Positions 8,018-17,527 of a stretch of DNA of 53,391 nt are shown in pieces (position 1 is the stretch's first letter; each line of letters begins with the position of its first letter). The translations under genes and the position numbers were made by a program. This stretch comes from Paludibacter sp. (GTDB lineage Bacteria > Bacteroidota > Bacteroidia > Bacteroidales > Paludibacteraceae). Location of the stretch: assembly GCA_028691965.1 (NCBI GenBank), contig JAQUYE010000011.1, positions 1-53,391 on the forward strand, in the 5' to 3' direction. The notes beneath the pieces were generated by a model that was not told the DNA's origin, did no database searches, and worked only from the letters and a program-made list of their open reading frames with translations.

Positions 8018-10018
8018 TTAGTTGTTTTTATTTTTCTCTGCTGCTGCCTTCGCCGCTTTTTCTGCTTTTATCTTATCGGTAAACTCCTTGTACATTTGTC
8101 GCCAGTTACGACCGTTGGCATTCAGGTACTGTTCGCAATTGGTTTTGTAAATCTCAAAGATGGCCGATATGGCTTTCATTCGCTTGTAGTCGACTGCCTG
8201 TTCGCGCGCCAGCCTCAGTTGTTTCAAAATAAACTCTTCTTCCTTAGCAGTCATATTCGGAACAATAGCTTTAAAGCCCCTCATGGTAAAGTCAACTTTC
8301 CCAATCGTATAGAAATCAAGTATTTTCTCTACCTGTTCTTCGGTAAGGTCCTTGCGTAAACCGCTCATCAGGTCGGTATGTACCGAAGCGGGTTTTCCAG
8401 AGTTGGCAATCACCTCGCGGTCAATCTCATTCAAAGGCTTTCCATTGAGGGGATTGATTCCTGCCGGCACGGTAGTGTAGGGATGATCATTGTGCCAGTC
8501 GCGTACTATCTTCATGTGTTTCATCACCACTGCTCTTACGCGCGCTTCCTTAGCCGGATCGTTGAGCTTCAACGAGTCAATCCATACCTTTGATTTCTTT
8601 TCTATGTCGAGATCCGAACTGATGGCCGCAGCCGTTTTCTTATTCAGGTGCTGATCTACTTCCTTTAACGAGCGTACTGCATTAGCGGGAAGGTTGTCAA
8701 CCTGGCCTCCAAAACTCTGCATCATTTCCTTTGGTTCGATGGTAATGCCCGACTCATCAGCGCTGGTTGCTTTCAGCTTGAAATAGCGGGCAAAGAACCC
8801 GTATACTGCTTTGCGTTTGTTGGGACCGAAATCATGTCCTTCATCAGCAAGGTGTACATTCGAGAGTTGTTCGGTTGCATTATAAAAACCATATACCCGT
8901 TGCAGGTATGGATATTCCAGCTCAGGCACCGATGCTGTCCAGTCCTTCCCGTCGGATATCACACAGAGCGGTTTGGGCGCATAGGCAGCCAGTATCTCCG
9001 CATTGTTGGTTCCGCCACAGGCCAGCGATACAGGCATACCACTTTCGCAGGGACACCCACCATCAAAATGGGAAGCCAGATTTACAGTCGGACAAGCAGC
9101 CGTAATCCTGTCATCGAGGAAGCTCAGCATCACCACCTGCGATCCACCACCCGAACCTCCGTTGGCGCCGATGCGTGTCGCATCTACCTCCTTGCGGGTA
9201 AGCATGTAGTCGAGTACAGCAACACCATTCAGCAACTGTACGATATGGGCCGTCGGCGTACGGTGCGCAGCTGCCCCTACCATTAATTCCGATTCGCCCC
9301 ATCCGAACAGGTCGTAACTAACACTGATAACACCCATCCTCGCCAGCGTGGCAAAGCGGGTTTGCTCGTCTTTGTTATAGCGACCATCAGGCCAGTGACC
9401 GTTAGGCATCAGTATTACCGGATAGCTTCCTTTCTTTTTAGGCAGGTAAATCGATCCCGTAACATAATAACCCGGCAGGGATTCGATGGCAAAGTTCTGC
9501 ACTTTATAGCCATCGTAGGTACGTATTTTCGACAAGAGAGGCTTCGGGTTTAGCACTTTTTTTGAAAGTGCCTGCTCCCAGTTCAGGTTCTTCTTCACTT
9601 CAGTGCGCAGGCACTCACGGCGTTTCTCCCATTCCTGCTGATTAGCGTACAGGGTATTCAGGAAGTTGAGCATCTTGCGACCATCTTCCGGGGTGCGACG
9701 CATGTATTCGTATTTCTTTATTTTGTACGAACCATCGGGCTGTACAAGTGCTTTATAGTCGAACACCGACAACACACTGCTTAGTGATTCTTCCAGCGAA
9801 TACGGACGAATGCGGAAATCGGCCCAGGGCACCAGCTTGCCAACAGTGTCCACTTCCACTTTCAGCTTCACGTCGAAACGGGAACTAAGTTCGTTAATAA
9901 CGGTTCCGAGGGGACGGACAAACTGATTCTCAAACGACTGTGCTTCCGCTAGCAGTGCAACACTCAGCAACAGTGATAGTGCCTGTGGTTTGAGCAATTG
10001 AATACTATAGTTCTTCAT
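8018..10018 (-). CDS. Secreted esterase (CE19/BT1017-like alpha/beta hydrolase) with STN-like N-terminus and DUF3826 C-terminus
   Basis: The frame also opens at a TTG six bases earlier (10024); ATG at 10016-10018 is preferred (666 residues). After the signal peptide, residues about 32-105 resemble the STN domain of TonB-type receptors. Residues about 165-415 are an alpha/beta hydrolase: nucleophile elbow GGSGGG (Ser near 289), VISDGKDW (Asp near 356) and DEGHDFG (His near 395), plus a Cys-rich loop GGCPCES. This resembles the BT1017 pectin methylesterase (CE19) and its acetyl-xylan-esterase-like relatives. Residues about 470-650 match DUF3826 (KVWIDSLKLNDPAKEARV, IRDWHND-type, RKDLTEEQVEKILD, ending CEQYLNANGRNWRQMY), a domain of unknown function seen in Bacteroidetes pectin loci. 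The gene sits 3 nt before GH95-GH105. Likely role: removing ester groups that block RG-II glycosidases. Confidence 0.82.
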   Translation of the reverse strand: MKNYSIQLLKPQALSLLLSVALLAEAQSFENQFVRPLGTVINELSSRFDVKLKVEVDTVGKLVPWADFRIRPYSLEESLSSVLSVFDYKALVQPDGSYKIKKYEYMRRTPEDGRKMLNFLNTLYANQQEWEKRRECLRTEVKKNLNWEQALSKKVLNPKPLLSKIRTYDGYKVQNFAIESLPGYYVTGSIYLPKKKGSYPVILMPNGHWPDGRYNKDEQTRFATLARMGVISVSYDLFGWGESELMVGAAAHRTPTAHIVQLLNGVAVLDYMLTRKEVDATRIGANGGSGGGSQVVMLSFLDDRITAACPTVNLASHFDGGCPCESGMPVSLACGGTNNAEILAAYAPKPLCVISDGKDWTASVPELEYPYLQRVYGFYNATEQLSNVHLADEGHDFGPNKRKAVYGFFARYFKLKATSADESGITIEPKEMMQSFGGQVDNLPANAVRSLKEVDQHLNKKTAAAISSDLDIEKKSKVWIDSLKLNDPAKEARVRAVVMKHMKIVRDWHNDHPYTTVPAGINPLNGKPLNEIDREVIANSGKPASVHTDLMSGLRKDLTEEQVEKILDFYTIGKVDFTMRGFKAIVPNMTAKEEEFILKQLRLAREQAVDYKRMKAISAIFEIYKTNCEQYLNANGRNWRQMYKEFTDKIKAEKAAKAAAEKNKNN

Positions 10019-10042
10019 ATACAACAGGTATTTATTAACTTT

Positions 10043-11392
10043 TTATTTCTGTTCGTGTAATTCCAGCTTAGCACCATTTATATATACCTCGTTTAGCTGT
10101 AGGCGCTCGAAATTGTAGAATTCGGGTTTCTGTCGACCTTGCAGATAGATATTGGTAAGCGACACATCCTGTATCGGCGACTCTTCCAGTCCGCGTATAA
10201 AAACAGGTACATTCACATCGGTACCTGTCACATTACTGATGTGGATATTGCGGAAGACAGGGGTACGCTCTGATACCGGTTCTTCCGGCATTCGGCTGTA
10301 CCGTAAATCCATGATAATAGCTTCTTTCTGAATGTTACGCATCACCACATTGCTTACGCTGATGTTCTCCACCACTCCACCGCGACCACGTGTCGATTTC
10401 AGACGAATACCACGATCGGTACCATCAAACACACAGTTGGTGATGGTGATGTTGCGCACACTTCCACTCATCTCACTTCCAATAACCACGCCACCGTGAC
10501 CGGCAAGCATGGTGCAGTTGGTAATGGTAATATTCTCACAGGGTGTATTATAGCGTCTTCCCTGAGCATCACGACCGCTCTTGATGGTGATGCAGTCGTC
10601 GCCCACCGTAATATGGCTATCCGAAATCCGCACATTCTTACACGACTCGGGATTGATACCATCCGTGTTCGGCGAATCTACATTATCGATGGTAATACCG
10701 CTGATGGTGATGTTTTCGCAGAAGTTCGGATTGATCGTCCAGAAAGGGGAGTTGGTAAACTTCACTCCCTGAATGGTAATACGTTTACTATTCAGGAACT
10801 GCACGAATGGCGGACGGAAGAAGCGACGTTTCAGGGTTCCTGTATAATCTTCGTTGGTTTCGGCATACAGGGCTTTCACATCGTTTTGCTCGTCCCACAT
10901 AGCCTGGTATTTATTCACATTCTGCACTCCGTTCTTTTGCAGGTCAACCAATACCCTGAAGAATTCGTCCCACCATGCCTTCCCCTGCCCGTCGAGGGTT
11001 CCTTCTCCTTTTATGGCGATATTCTCGGCATTTTCAGCATAAATCAGGGGCGAAAAGCTCTTCATCATTACACCTTCGTAGCGCATGTCCACAAAAGGCA
11101 GGTAATCATCAAAATTATCGGAGAACAACAAGGTAGCTCCGGCCGATAATTCAAGGGTGATATTACTTTTCATGCGTATCGGACCAGTAAGATAGGTGCC
11201 GGCAGGAAAGTACAGGGTACCGCCTCCTTTGGAATGTAAGCGGTCGATCGTGTAGTTAATCACCCTGGTGTTTAACTTCTTACCATCGGCCTTAGCACCG
11301 GCCTTTCGCATATCTACTACCGATGCCTGCACCAGCAGGGTGGTTAATAACAAAGTGATTGTAAGCACATTCTTGAAAAAGGATCTGTTCAT
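10043..11392 (-). CDS. GH28 polygalacturonase/exo-galacturonidase
   Basis: Start placed at ATG 11390-11392, which opens a normal signal peptide (MNRSFFKNVLTITLLLTTLL); the longer frame starts only at TTG 11419. Product 449 residues. The right-handed beta-helix shows all GH28 signatures in order: NTDGI (about 243-247), GDDCITIKSG (about 264-273), GHGGVVIGSE (about 298-307) and the RGIRLKS version of the RIK motif (about 327). These supply the three catalytic aspartates, the His and the substrate-binding Arg/Lys. The enzyme hydrolyses alpha-1,4 galacturonic acid bonds of a pectin backbone. Its place between the GH78 and CE19-like genes matches the BT1019-BT1018-BT1017 order as I recall it, so it likely trims the RG-II homogalacturonan backbone. 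Confidence 0.92.
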   Translation of the reverse strand: MNRSFFKNVLTITLLLTTLLVQASVVDMRKAGAKADGKKLNTRVINYTIDRLHSKGGGTLYFPAGTYLTGPIRMKSNITLELSAGATLLFSDNFDDYLPFVDMRYEGVMMKSFSPLIYAENAENIAIKGEGTLDGQGKAWWDEFFRVLVDLQKNGVQNVNKYQAMWDEQNDVKALYAETNEDYTGTLKRRFFRPPFVQFLNSKRITIQGVKFTNSPFWTINPNFCENITISGITIDNVDSPNTDGINPESCKNVRISDSHITVGDDCITIKSGRDAQGRRYNTPCENITITNCTMLAGHGGVVIGSEMSGSVRNITITNCVFDGTDRGIRLKSTRGRGGVVENISVSNVVMRNIQKEAIIMDLRYSRMPEEPVSERTPVFRNIHISNVTGTDVNVPVFIRGLEESPIQDVSLTNIYLQGRQKPEFYNFERLQLNEVYINGAKLELHEQK

Positions 11393-11424
11393 ATCGGATT
11401 GTTTTATTCTGAGTTGCAAGTATA

Positions 11425-14193
11425 CTAATTAATTGAATCGGGCAAGGTAGTTGTGAACGAATGTGTACCACTTCCTACCAATTGATCTGATAAACCGGGA
11501 AGGCGTACCGTCGCACGGGTATTAACGGGTAGGATAACCGTCAGGTCGACCTGCTTTCCGCTTCGTTTCCAGTGAACGCTTACTTCCCCGTAAATGGTTC
11601 CGGTGGATGCCTTTACATGACTGAGTTCGCCCACGATCCGGGGTTCGATAATGATGTGTTTATAGCCCTGCTCCGGACGAATACCTGCCAGCGAGGCAAA
11701 GAACCATTCGTCGATCTGTCCCATCATAAAGTGATTCCACGACGAACCCATGCGCGGATCCCATTGCTCGGTAAGTGTTGTAGCTCCAAACTGAAGCTGA
11801 AAGCCATAACCCGGTGCTTCGTAGTGATGGTGCATGTCGTACATCAGCTCATTGAGTCCGTTGGTAGCCAGCACCTGAAACAAATACCGGTTCCCTACAT
11901 CCCCCGTTGTAAGGCGGTTGCCCTTTTCCTGAATAGCTTGTACAAGGCGGTCGAGTACAGGCTTACGGTACTGTGGTTCAACAATATCGAGGTAAACGGC
12001 CAGTGCCAGGGCGGTCTGACTGCCGGTAGCATAGCTGGCTGTAGCAGCATCGAACCAGCGTTCGTTAAATCGCTCACGAACGGCTGTTGCCAGTTCGCCA
12101 AACAGCTTCGCATCGAGCTTATTCCCCACTCGTACAGCCAGGGCGGCCATCAGTTTTAAGTCGTAGTAATAGTAGGCAGTAGCCACATAAGGCACAGGAG
12201 TATTCCGTGAATATCCGGCCCTGAAGTCACCATAGTCGTACCAATCGCCCAGCCCGAAACTCAACTCATGATCTTCCGCCCGTGAAATCAGGTATTCCAT
12301 GTAGCGGCGCATGTGTGGATAATAGTCGAACAGCAGGGTGGAATCACCGTAAAACTCTTCGTACATATGCGGAAAGATGATAAAGGTACTACCCCACTCC
12401 GGTGAATCACCGAACTCGTCGAAACCACCGTTGGCAGTGCCAAAGATATTGTAAAGGGGTGCAGTGGTGGGCACCATCCCGTTGGGTTGCTGTGCATCGG
12501 CCATATCGCGCATTATCTTTGGCCCGAAGCGGGTAAGGTCGTAATTATACAGCAAACCGGGACCGTTGAGATGAACCTGTTCGAGCCATCCGAGCTTTTC
12601 ACGGTGCGGACAATCCGTAAACACTGCCTGCATATTACTTTTCACAGCCATCTCTATCAGGCGGTGTGTCTTGTTAAACAAATCGGAGGAGGTCTCGAAA
12701 GTCGACAACTTAGTAACGGAGTTATGGACAAAGCAGGACTGCAACCCGGTGAGTACCGGTAGTTTACGGGGATTAGGATCGCCTTTCTGAACGGCTCCTT
12801 CTACCTGTATGTACCGAAATCCGTAATAGCTGAACCGCGGTCGCCAGCTCTCTTCTCCCTCACCCTTTAACACATAGCGGTAGTAATGTGGCCGGCCGGT
12901 CTGCCGTTGATCGCAAGCCCCTTCAGGGGTTAGTGCTTCCGAAACGAATATAATAATTTCATCTCCTTTCCTGCCGCGCACCTTAATCTCCGGAAATCCC
13001 GAAAGGTTCTGTCCCATGTCAAATACCATGGCCGACGCATCCAGTCTGCGTTTAGTTTTTTTCGAAGCTGAGTCGAGTTCCTGCTGTATAAACAGCTTGC
13101 GGGAAACGGGTTGGTAGCGACTCATAATCTTTACCGGGTCCGACTGCTGGGGAGTGAGTTCACCGGCAGGGGCATCCTGTAACACAACGGGTTTCCAGTT
13201 CGCAGCCGTAAAACCGGGTTTATCCCATCCTTTCTGCTCCAGGCGGGCATCGTAATCTTCACCACCGTAGGTATCGTTAAAGACAATTGGACTAAGATCA
13301 TACTTCCAACTTTCGTCGGTACGTATCAGTTCCACACTACCGTCGTCGTACCTTAGCTCGGTGACCATCCACAGTGTAGGAGCTCCGAAGGAAACCTTCA
13401 GCTTGGTGTACCTGCCACCCTGAACATTGTAAAAACCATTTCCAAGCAGTACTCCGAACACATTCTCACCCTTCTTCAGTAAAGCACTGATATCGTAGCT
13501 ATTGTAGTAAACCGTCTTTACATAGTCACTCCACAGGGGCGCAAATTCGCTGTCGCCAACCTTCACGCCATTCACCGTGAGCTCATAATGACCAAGACCG
13601 CTAATATGAGTGATGGCTTCCACCACCTTTTTGGTGGTTACAAACGATTTGCGTAGCTGAATGCTTTTACGCGACAGACTATCAATTCCGGCCCATACAG
13701 CGCGGTATTCGGGGGTGCGCATCTCACGACTGTAAAAACGTTTCCCTGCAGGTATACCTGCACTATCGCTGCGGATAGCTCCAATCCAGCTTTGCTCACC
13801 CAGTTGCTTCAGGTCAGGTGCAGTACGAAACCGGGCAGTCCTGCTCCAGGCCGACACCTTTCCGGCGGCATCCCACACCCTTACTCTCCAGCTATATGCG
13901 GTAGCAGGGCTGAGTGGAAGTCCGGAGTAAGTTACATGCTGACTGGCATCCGAGTTCACTTTACCACTTTGCCATACTGCTGTTTGGGTGTAGGTAGTGA
14001 TCACTTCAATCTCGTAGGCCGATTGAAGCACATTCGGTTCGGCAGCACTCAGCTGCCATCCGAAACGAGGCTGAAAGGTAGTAAGTGCAAGCGCCTCCTC
14101 CTGGTATTCACAGCTTACCTTACTCACTTTTATCGCGTTAGCAGGGATTACCAGCAACAACAGAACTATCAGCAACAAACTACTCTTTCTCAT
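11425..14193 (-). CDS. GH78 alpha-L-rhamnosidase
   Basis: A 922-residue secreted protein; signal peptide MRKSSLLLIVLLLLVIPANA (1-20). Domain order is that of family 78: N-terminal fibronectin-like and carbohydrate-binding beta domains (about 21-500), an alpha/alpha barrel (about 505-845) and a C-terminal beta-sandwich. The general acid is expected to be Glu532 in FTDCPHREKLGW and the general base Glu809 in TTLTEQWDP; both are present. It differs from the first GH78 of the operon, which has the DCPQRNER version, so the two are not recent copies and probably act on different rhamnose linkages. It starts 4 nt after the GH143-GH142 stop and ends 32 nt before the GH28 ATG. Role inferred: releasing rhamnose from RG-II side-chain fragments in the periplasm. 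Confidence 0.92.
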   Translation of the reverse strand: MRKSSLLLIVLLLLVIPANAIKVSKVSCEYQEEALALTTFQPRFGWQLSAAEPNVLQSAYEIEVITTYTQTAVWQSGKVNSDASQHVTYSGLPLSPATAYSWRVRVWDAAGKVSAWSRTARFRTAPDLKQLGEQSWIGAIRSDSAGIPAGKRFYSREMRTPEYRAVWAGIDSLSRKSIQLRKSFVTTKKVVEAITHISGLGHYELTVNGVKVGDSEFAPLWSDYVKTVYYNSYDISALLKKGENVFGVLLGNGFYNVQGGRYTKLKVSFGAPTLWMVTELRYDDGSVELIRTDESWKYDLSPIVFNDTYGGEDYDARLEQKGWDKPGFTAANWKPVVLQDAPAGELTPQQSDPVKIMSRYQPVSRKLFIQQELDSASKKTKRRLDASAMVFDMGQNLSGFPEIKVRGRKGDEIIIFVSEALTPEGACDQRQTGRPHYYRYVLKGEGEESWRPRFSYYGFRYIQVEGAVQKGDPNPRKLPVLTGLQSCFVHNSVTKLSTFETSSDLFNKTHRLIEMAVKSNMQAVFTDCPHREKLGWLEQVHLNGPGLLYNYDLTRFGPKIMRDMADAQQPNGMVPTTAPLYNIFGTANGGFDEFGDSPEWGSTFIIFPHMYEEFYGDSTLLFDYYPHMRRYMEYLISRAEDHELSFGLGDWYDYGDFRAGYSRNTPVPYVATAYYYYDLKLMAALAVRVGNKLDAKLFGELATAVRERFNERWFDAATASYATGSQTALALAVYLDIVEPQYRKPVLDRLVQAIQEKGNRLTTGDVGNRYLFQVLATNGLNELMYDMHHHYEAPGYGFQLQFGATTLTEQWDPRMGSSWNHFMMGQIDEWFFASLAGIRPEQGYKHIIIEPRIVGELSHVKASTGTIYGEVSVHWKRSGKQVDLTVILPVNTRATVRLPGLSDQLVGSGTHSFTTTLPDSIN

Positions 14194-14197
14194 TCCT

Positions 14198-17100
14198 TTA
14201 CGGATTAATATTACATTTCAACAAGCCCAGAGTCTCTCTGCTGCCCATCTCTTTTCCATCTACGAGTATCCGCAGTCCTTTTCCAAGGTGATAACGATCA
14301 CCGTGCCTGTCCCATATAATGGTAAGGTTTTTTCCCTGGTACAACACATTGTCGAGACAGAACCAGTCCCATTTATCTTCGGGTAAAAGCGGATTAATTT
14401 CAAGCACATCACCTGCCGAAGGACGCAAGCCCACCAGGCCGGTAATAATCAGGTCGTTGAAGGTAGAATGGTTGTAATAACGGGCACGCTCCTGATCACC
14501 TTTCAACCAGTAACCGGTCACTTCGTCGAGGTATTCGCCGATGTAGGGGCGACCGCGATGCGACTGCGACTCAACCAGTTTCTCGAGATGCGTGAAGTAC
14601 AATTGTTTGTCGACTACCTGCTGCGGATAGCGATGCATGAAGTTAGCCATGGCAGTAAGGGTTTGCGAAGTGGCAAAAGGCCATATGGCTCCGTCCCACT
14701 CACATTTGCCCACACCACGGGTGCGGAACTCCGGATGTCTCCGTTCGGCAGTAGTATGTCCGTAAGGTGCCATAAAGCCCTCGTCGTCGCCCAGCTGCAC
14801 CCAGGCGCTGTCGAACTTACTTTCGGCAGGCAGGTTGAAATACCAGGGTATATAACCGATGGCTTCACGGGCATTGGCCAATGAATCGGTTCGACGGGTT
14901 TCAAAGAACTGGTTCTTTGAGTTCCATAGCAGTGTTTCCACCAGGTTCTTGAGAGTGTCGGCTTTTGCAGTGTAGAGCTGTTGCTTCTCAGTATCACCCG
15001 CCATACCAAAGATGGTGGCAAGTGCACGGGCATTACCATACATATAACTGTTGATGGTGGGGCGTGCGTACTTTTTACGCCTACCGCCACTGATGGATTC
15101 TTCCATTCCGTCCTGCACATCACCCTGCCAGTATAACTTGTTAGGCAGACGATTACGGCCTTCCCAGTTTTGGTATTCCTGTTCCATATCACTCAGCATG
15201 TCCATCAGGAATGCTGTATCGCGACTCACATAAAAACGATTCAGCTGTGCATCTATATTCCACGAACTGAAGTTCATCATCCTTGCCATGGGCTTACCTT
15301 CATTACCGCGGTACCAGGTACGGATAATCTGATTCAGGTAGGTGGAGTCGCGCATCCAGCGACTTTCGTATATATGGTGTCCAATGGCACAGGCAATCAG
15401 GTTGAACTTATCAGCATAGGAGCGGTTGACCAGAAATTCGGTCATACCGTAGCCTACCGGAGTGTTCTTGATGTGCTTGCGCAGCGACCACCAGCGGAAA
15501 TAATAGATCTCTTCAAAATTTTGTTGCGGACATTCAAACAGGGGAATGTTTTGCTCCATCCACTCAGCCGATTGTGCATTCGGTATCGCCTGTACGATGT
15601 TCTCGTCTTCCATGGTATTGAAATAATCCACATAATGACGGAAGTTATCGAACTTCAATACTGCTGCCGAGGCATTCGTATCGAGCGAACGGGTTTTCAG
15701 ACTACCAATACGGAACATGGCAAGTGCTTCCTGCTCACCGGCACCCGGCACATCATAGTCCATATCGGCAGGAGTATCGATGGTGGGATAGTCGCGCGGA
15801 GCACCTGTATAAAAGGCCACCCGTTCGATGGAAGCTACAGGAGCATAGAACATGCGCACACCGGCTTGTTTTCCGTCGATAAATACGGTGATACTACGGT
15901 TGGCGACCGACAAGCGGGCAGTTACTTCGTAGCTTCGGTTGGGTTCGTACTGCATCAGGCGACCAAAACGGGCTCCTCCCTTGGCACGAAACTCACCTTC
16001 GGGAGTAAATTCGAGGCGCGAACAAGCAATACCCTTGTCGTCGAGGAACTCAATCCGCAAGAGGCCTTTGTCGTTCTGACCGGCACGGACTTCAAACGTC
16101 ACTTCCAGCTCTTTCGAGGCAGGTAGCTTATGTTCAACCTTTGCATAATCAAAGGGATCCTTATCCCTGAGAGTCAACCAGGTGCGACCGGCTTCCTGCT
16201 CCAGAGATACCGGAGCCCAGAGGGGCGAATAGATATTCCAGGAAGTAAGATCACTCAGGTGCTGACCGGCTTTAAAACTTGCATCAGCATGAGCCGTAGC
16301 CCTGGCCTGAACAGGAACAGGAATACGGGATACCCACATATCTTCTTTGTTAACACTATAACTCACCCACATATCCTTGTCGGCCGGAACTCCATTACCT
16401 TCCTGAATACCACGCACATATTGCGGGCCGTTCGACTTGTAATTGCCCCCGTAGCGCATACGGGTAATCTCTCCGTGAACCAGGTTGAGTGTTGTATAAT
16501 TCCAGCCATCGGCCGATGTGGATATAGCTAAAGGCCAACGGTATTCCGAAGGATTATAAACGGTAGCATAACTACCATCACTAAGGCGTTGTCCCCATAT
16601 CTTGGCATTGCTGTTTACAAAACCTTTTGCACGCAACACAGGCTCTGCCCAGGTGTTTCCTCCGTCTTTACTAACCGAGGTAAGGGCGTGTTTCCACAGA
16701 CTGGCAACAGTTCCGTCGGGCAGATGATAGTAATTAAAGGCTTTGTAGCCTTTATGAAGCGGAATAATCGGGTCGTTGCGATCGGCTTCTTCCACCCATT
16801 GCATACGGTAAAGCGGGTTGTCAAGGATCTCCTGACAGGCTTTACGAAATTCCTTATCACGGCTTTTTGTAAAATAGGGGTAATCGGTATTTTTGGCCGA
16901 GAAGTCGTGATTATAGTAGATAAAATAAACCGGACCAAACGATCCGTCCTTGTAAATCTCACGAATAACCCGTCCGATACCGTTTCCATCGTTGGGATCG
17001 TCTTTCTTATCCAGGGCCACACCATAATTGGCCATGGTAAGCAGGCGGCCCGATTTGGAAACATAAAAACCAACCCGCTGGTGCATGATAGCAGTCAGGT

Positions 17101-17521
17101 TAGTTGCAACATCCGTGCGACCGGGTTTTGTAAATCCATCAGGCACCTTATAGATAGGGAACAGCACCTGTGGCTCCGACCAGTTATAACCATCCGCAGA
17201 GGTCTGCAGGAAAGTCTGTGAAGGCGGTATATGCTCTCCCACCTCACCACTCAGGTATTGCAGGTAAAACATTCCGTTGTGATAGGCCAGCATCGGCTGA
17301 TGATGGTATGTCCATCCGTTACAGTTGGCCGCTTCGGGATATTCACGGTTAGCGCGCATGGTCTGGATGTTGTGCACTCCGACTACAGGCGACAACTGTC
17401 CGTCGTGATAAGCAGGATTGGCCAGGGTTGTTCCGGTGTAGTGGATACGCTGATCACCGGCCTGCACCATGGCAAGTGTAAGGATCAGTGAAAGAAGTAG
17501 ATGTGTTGTTTTCTTCATCAT
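14198..17521 (-). CDS. GH143-GH142 bimodular enzyme (DHA hydrolase + beta-L-arabinofuranosidase), BT1020-like
   Basis: A 1107-residue secreted protein with signal peptide (to about MVQAG, 22). Residues about 25-405 form a sialidase-like propeller with LSPVVGVHNIQTMRANREYP, HIPPSQTFLQTSADGYNWSE and WKHALTSVSKDGGNTWAEP. Residues about 410-600 look like a concanavalin-type beta-sandwich. Residues about 625-1090 form an alpha/alpha barrel of the MGH1-like type. This order and the opening sequence agree with B. thetaiotaomicron BT1020, whose N-terminal GH143 removes 3-deoxy-lyxo-heptulosaric acid (DHA) and whose C-terminal GH142 removes beta-L-arabinofuranose. Together the two modules dismantle RG-II side chain D. 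This is the strongest single marker that the operon targets RG-II. Identity is by recollection of the family; a search against GH142/GH143 would settle it. Confidence 0.85.
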   Translation of the reverse strand: MMKKTTHLLLSLILTLAMVQAGDQRIHYTGTTLANPAYHDGQLSPVVGVHNIQTMRANREYPEAANCNGWTYHHQPMLAYHNGMFYLQYLSGEVGEHIPPSQTFLQTSADGYNWSEPQVLFPIYKVPDGFTKPGRTDVATNLTAIMHQRVGFYVSKSGRLLTMANYGVALDKKDDPNDGNGIGRVIREIYKDGSFGPVYFIYYNHDFSAKNTDYPYFTKSRDKEFRKACQEILDNPLYRMQWVEEADRNDPIIPLHKGYKAFNYYHLPDGTVASLWKHALTSVSKDGGNTWAEPVLRAKGFVNSNAKIWGQRLSDGSYATVYNPSEYRWPLAISTSADGWNYTTLNLVHGEITRMRYGGNYKSNGPQYVRGIQEGNGVPADKDMWVSYSVNKEDMWVSRIPVPVQARATAHADASFKAGQHLSDLTSWNIYSPLWAPVSLEQEAGRTWLTLRDKDPFDYAKVEHKLPASKELEVTFEVRAGQNDKGLLRIEFLDDKGIACSRLEFTPEGEFRAKGGARFGRLMQYEPNRSYEVTARLSVANRSITVFIDGKQAGVRMFYAPVASIERVAFYTGAPRDYPTIDTPADMDYDVPGAGEQEALAMFRIGSLKTRSLDTNASAAVLKFDNFRHYVDYFNTMEDENIVQAIPNAQSAEWMEQNIPLFECPQQNFEEIYYFRWWSLRKHIKNTPVGYGMTEFLVNRSYADKFNLIACAIGHHIYESRWMRDSTYLNQIIRTWYRGNEGKPMARMMNFSSWNIDAQLNRFYVSRDTAFLMDMLSDMEQEYQNWEGRNRLPNKLYWQGDVQDGMEESISGGRRKKYARPTINSYMYGNARALATIFGMAGDTEKQQLYTAKADTLKNLVETLLWNSKNQFFETRRTDSLANAREAIGYIPWYFNLPAESKFDSAWVQLGDDEGFMAPYGHTTAERRHPEFRTRGVGKCEWDGAIWPFATSQTLTAMANFMHRYPQQVVDKQLYFTHLEKLVESQSHRGRPYIGEYLDEVTGYWLKGDQERARYYNHSTFNDLIITGLVGLRPSAGDVLEINPLLPEDKWDWFCLDNVLYQGKNLTIIWDRHGDRYHLGKGLRILVDGKEMGSRETLGLLKCNINP

Positions 17522-17527
17522 AGGTAA

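Noticed and set aside
11393-11419. TTG-started extension of the GH28 gene
   Set aside because: It would put polar residues before the signal peptide; ATG 11392 starts the signal directly.
15170-16126. Long open frame on plus inside the GH143-GH142 gene (318 codons)
   Set aside because: Antisense shadow; composition is not protein-like.
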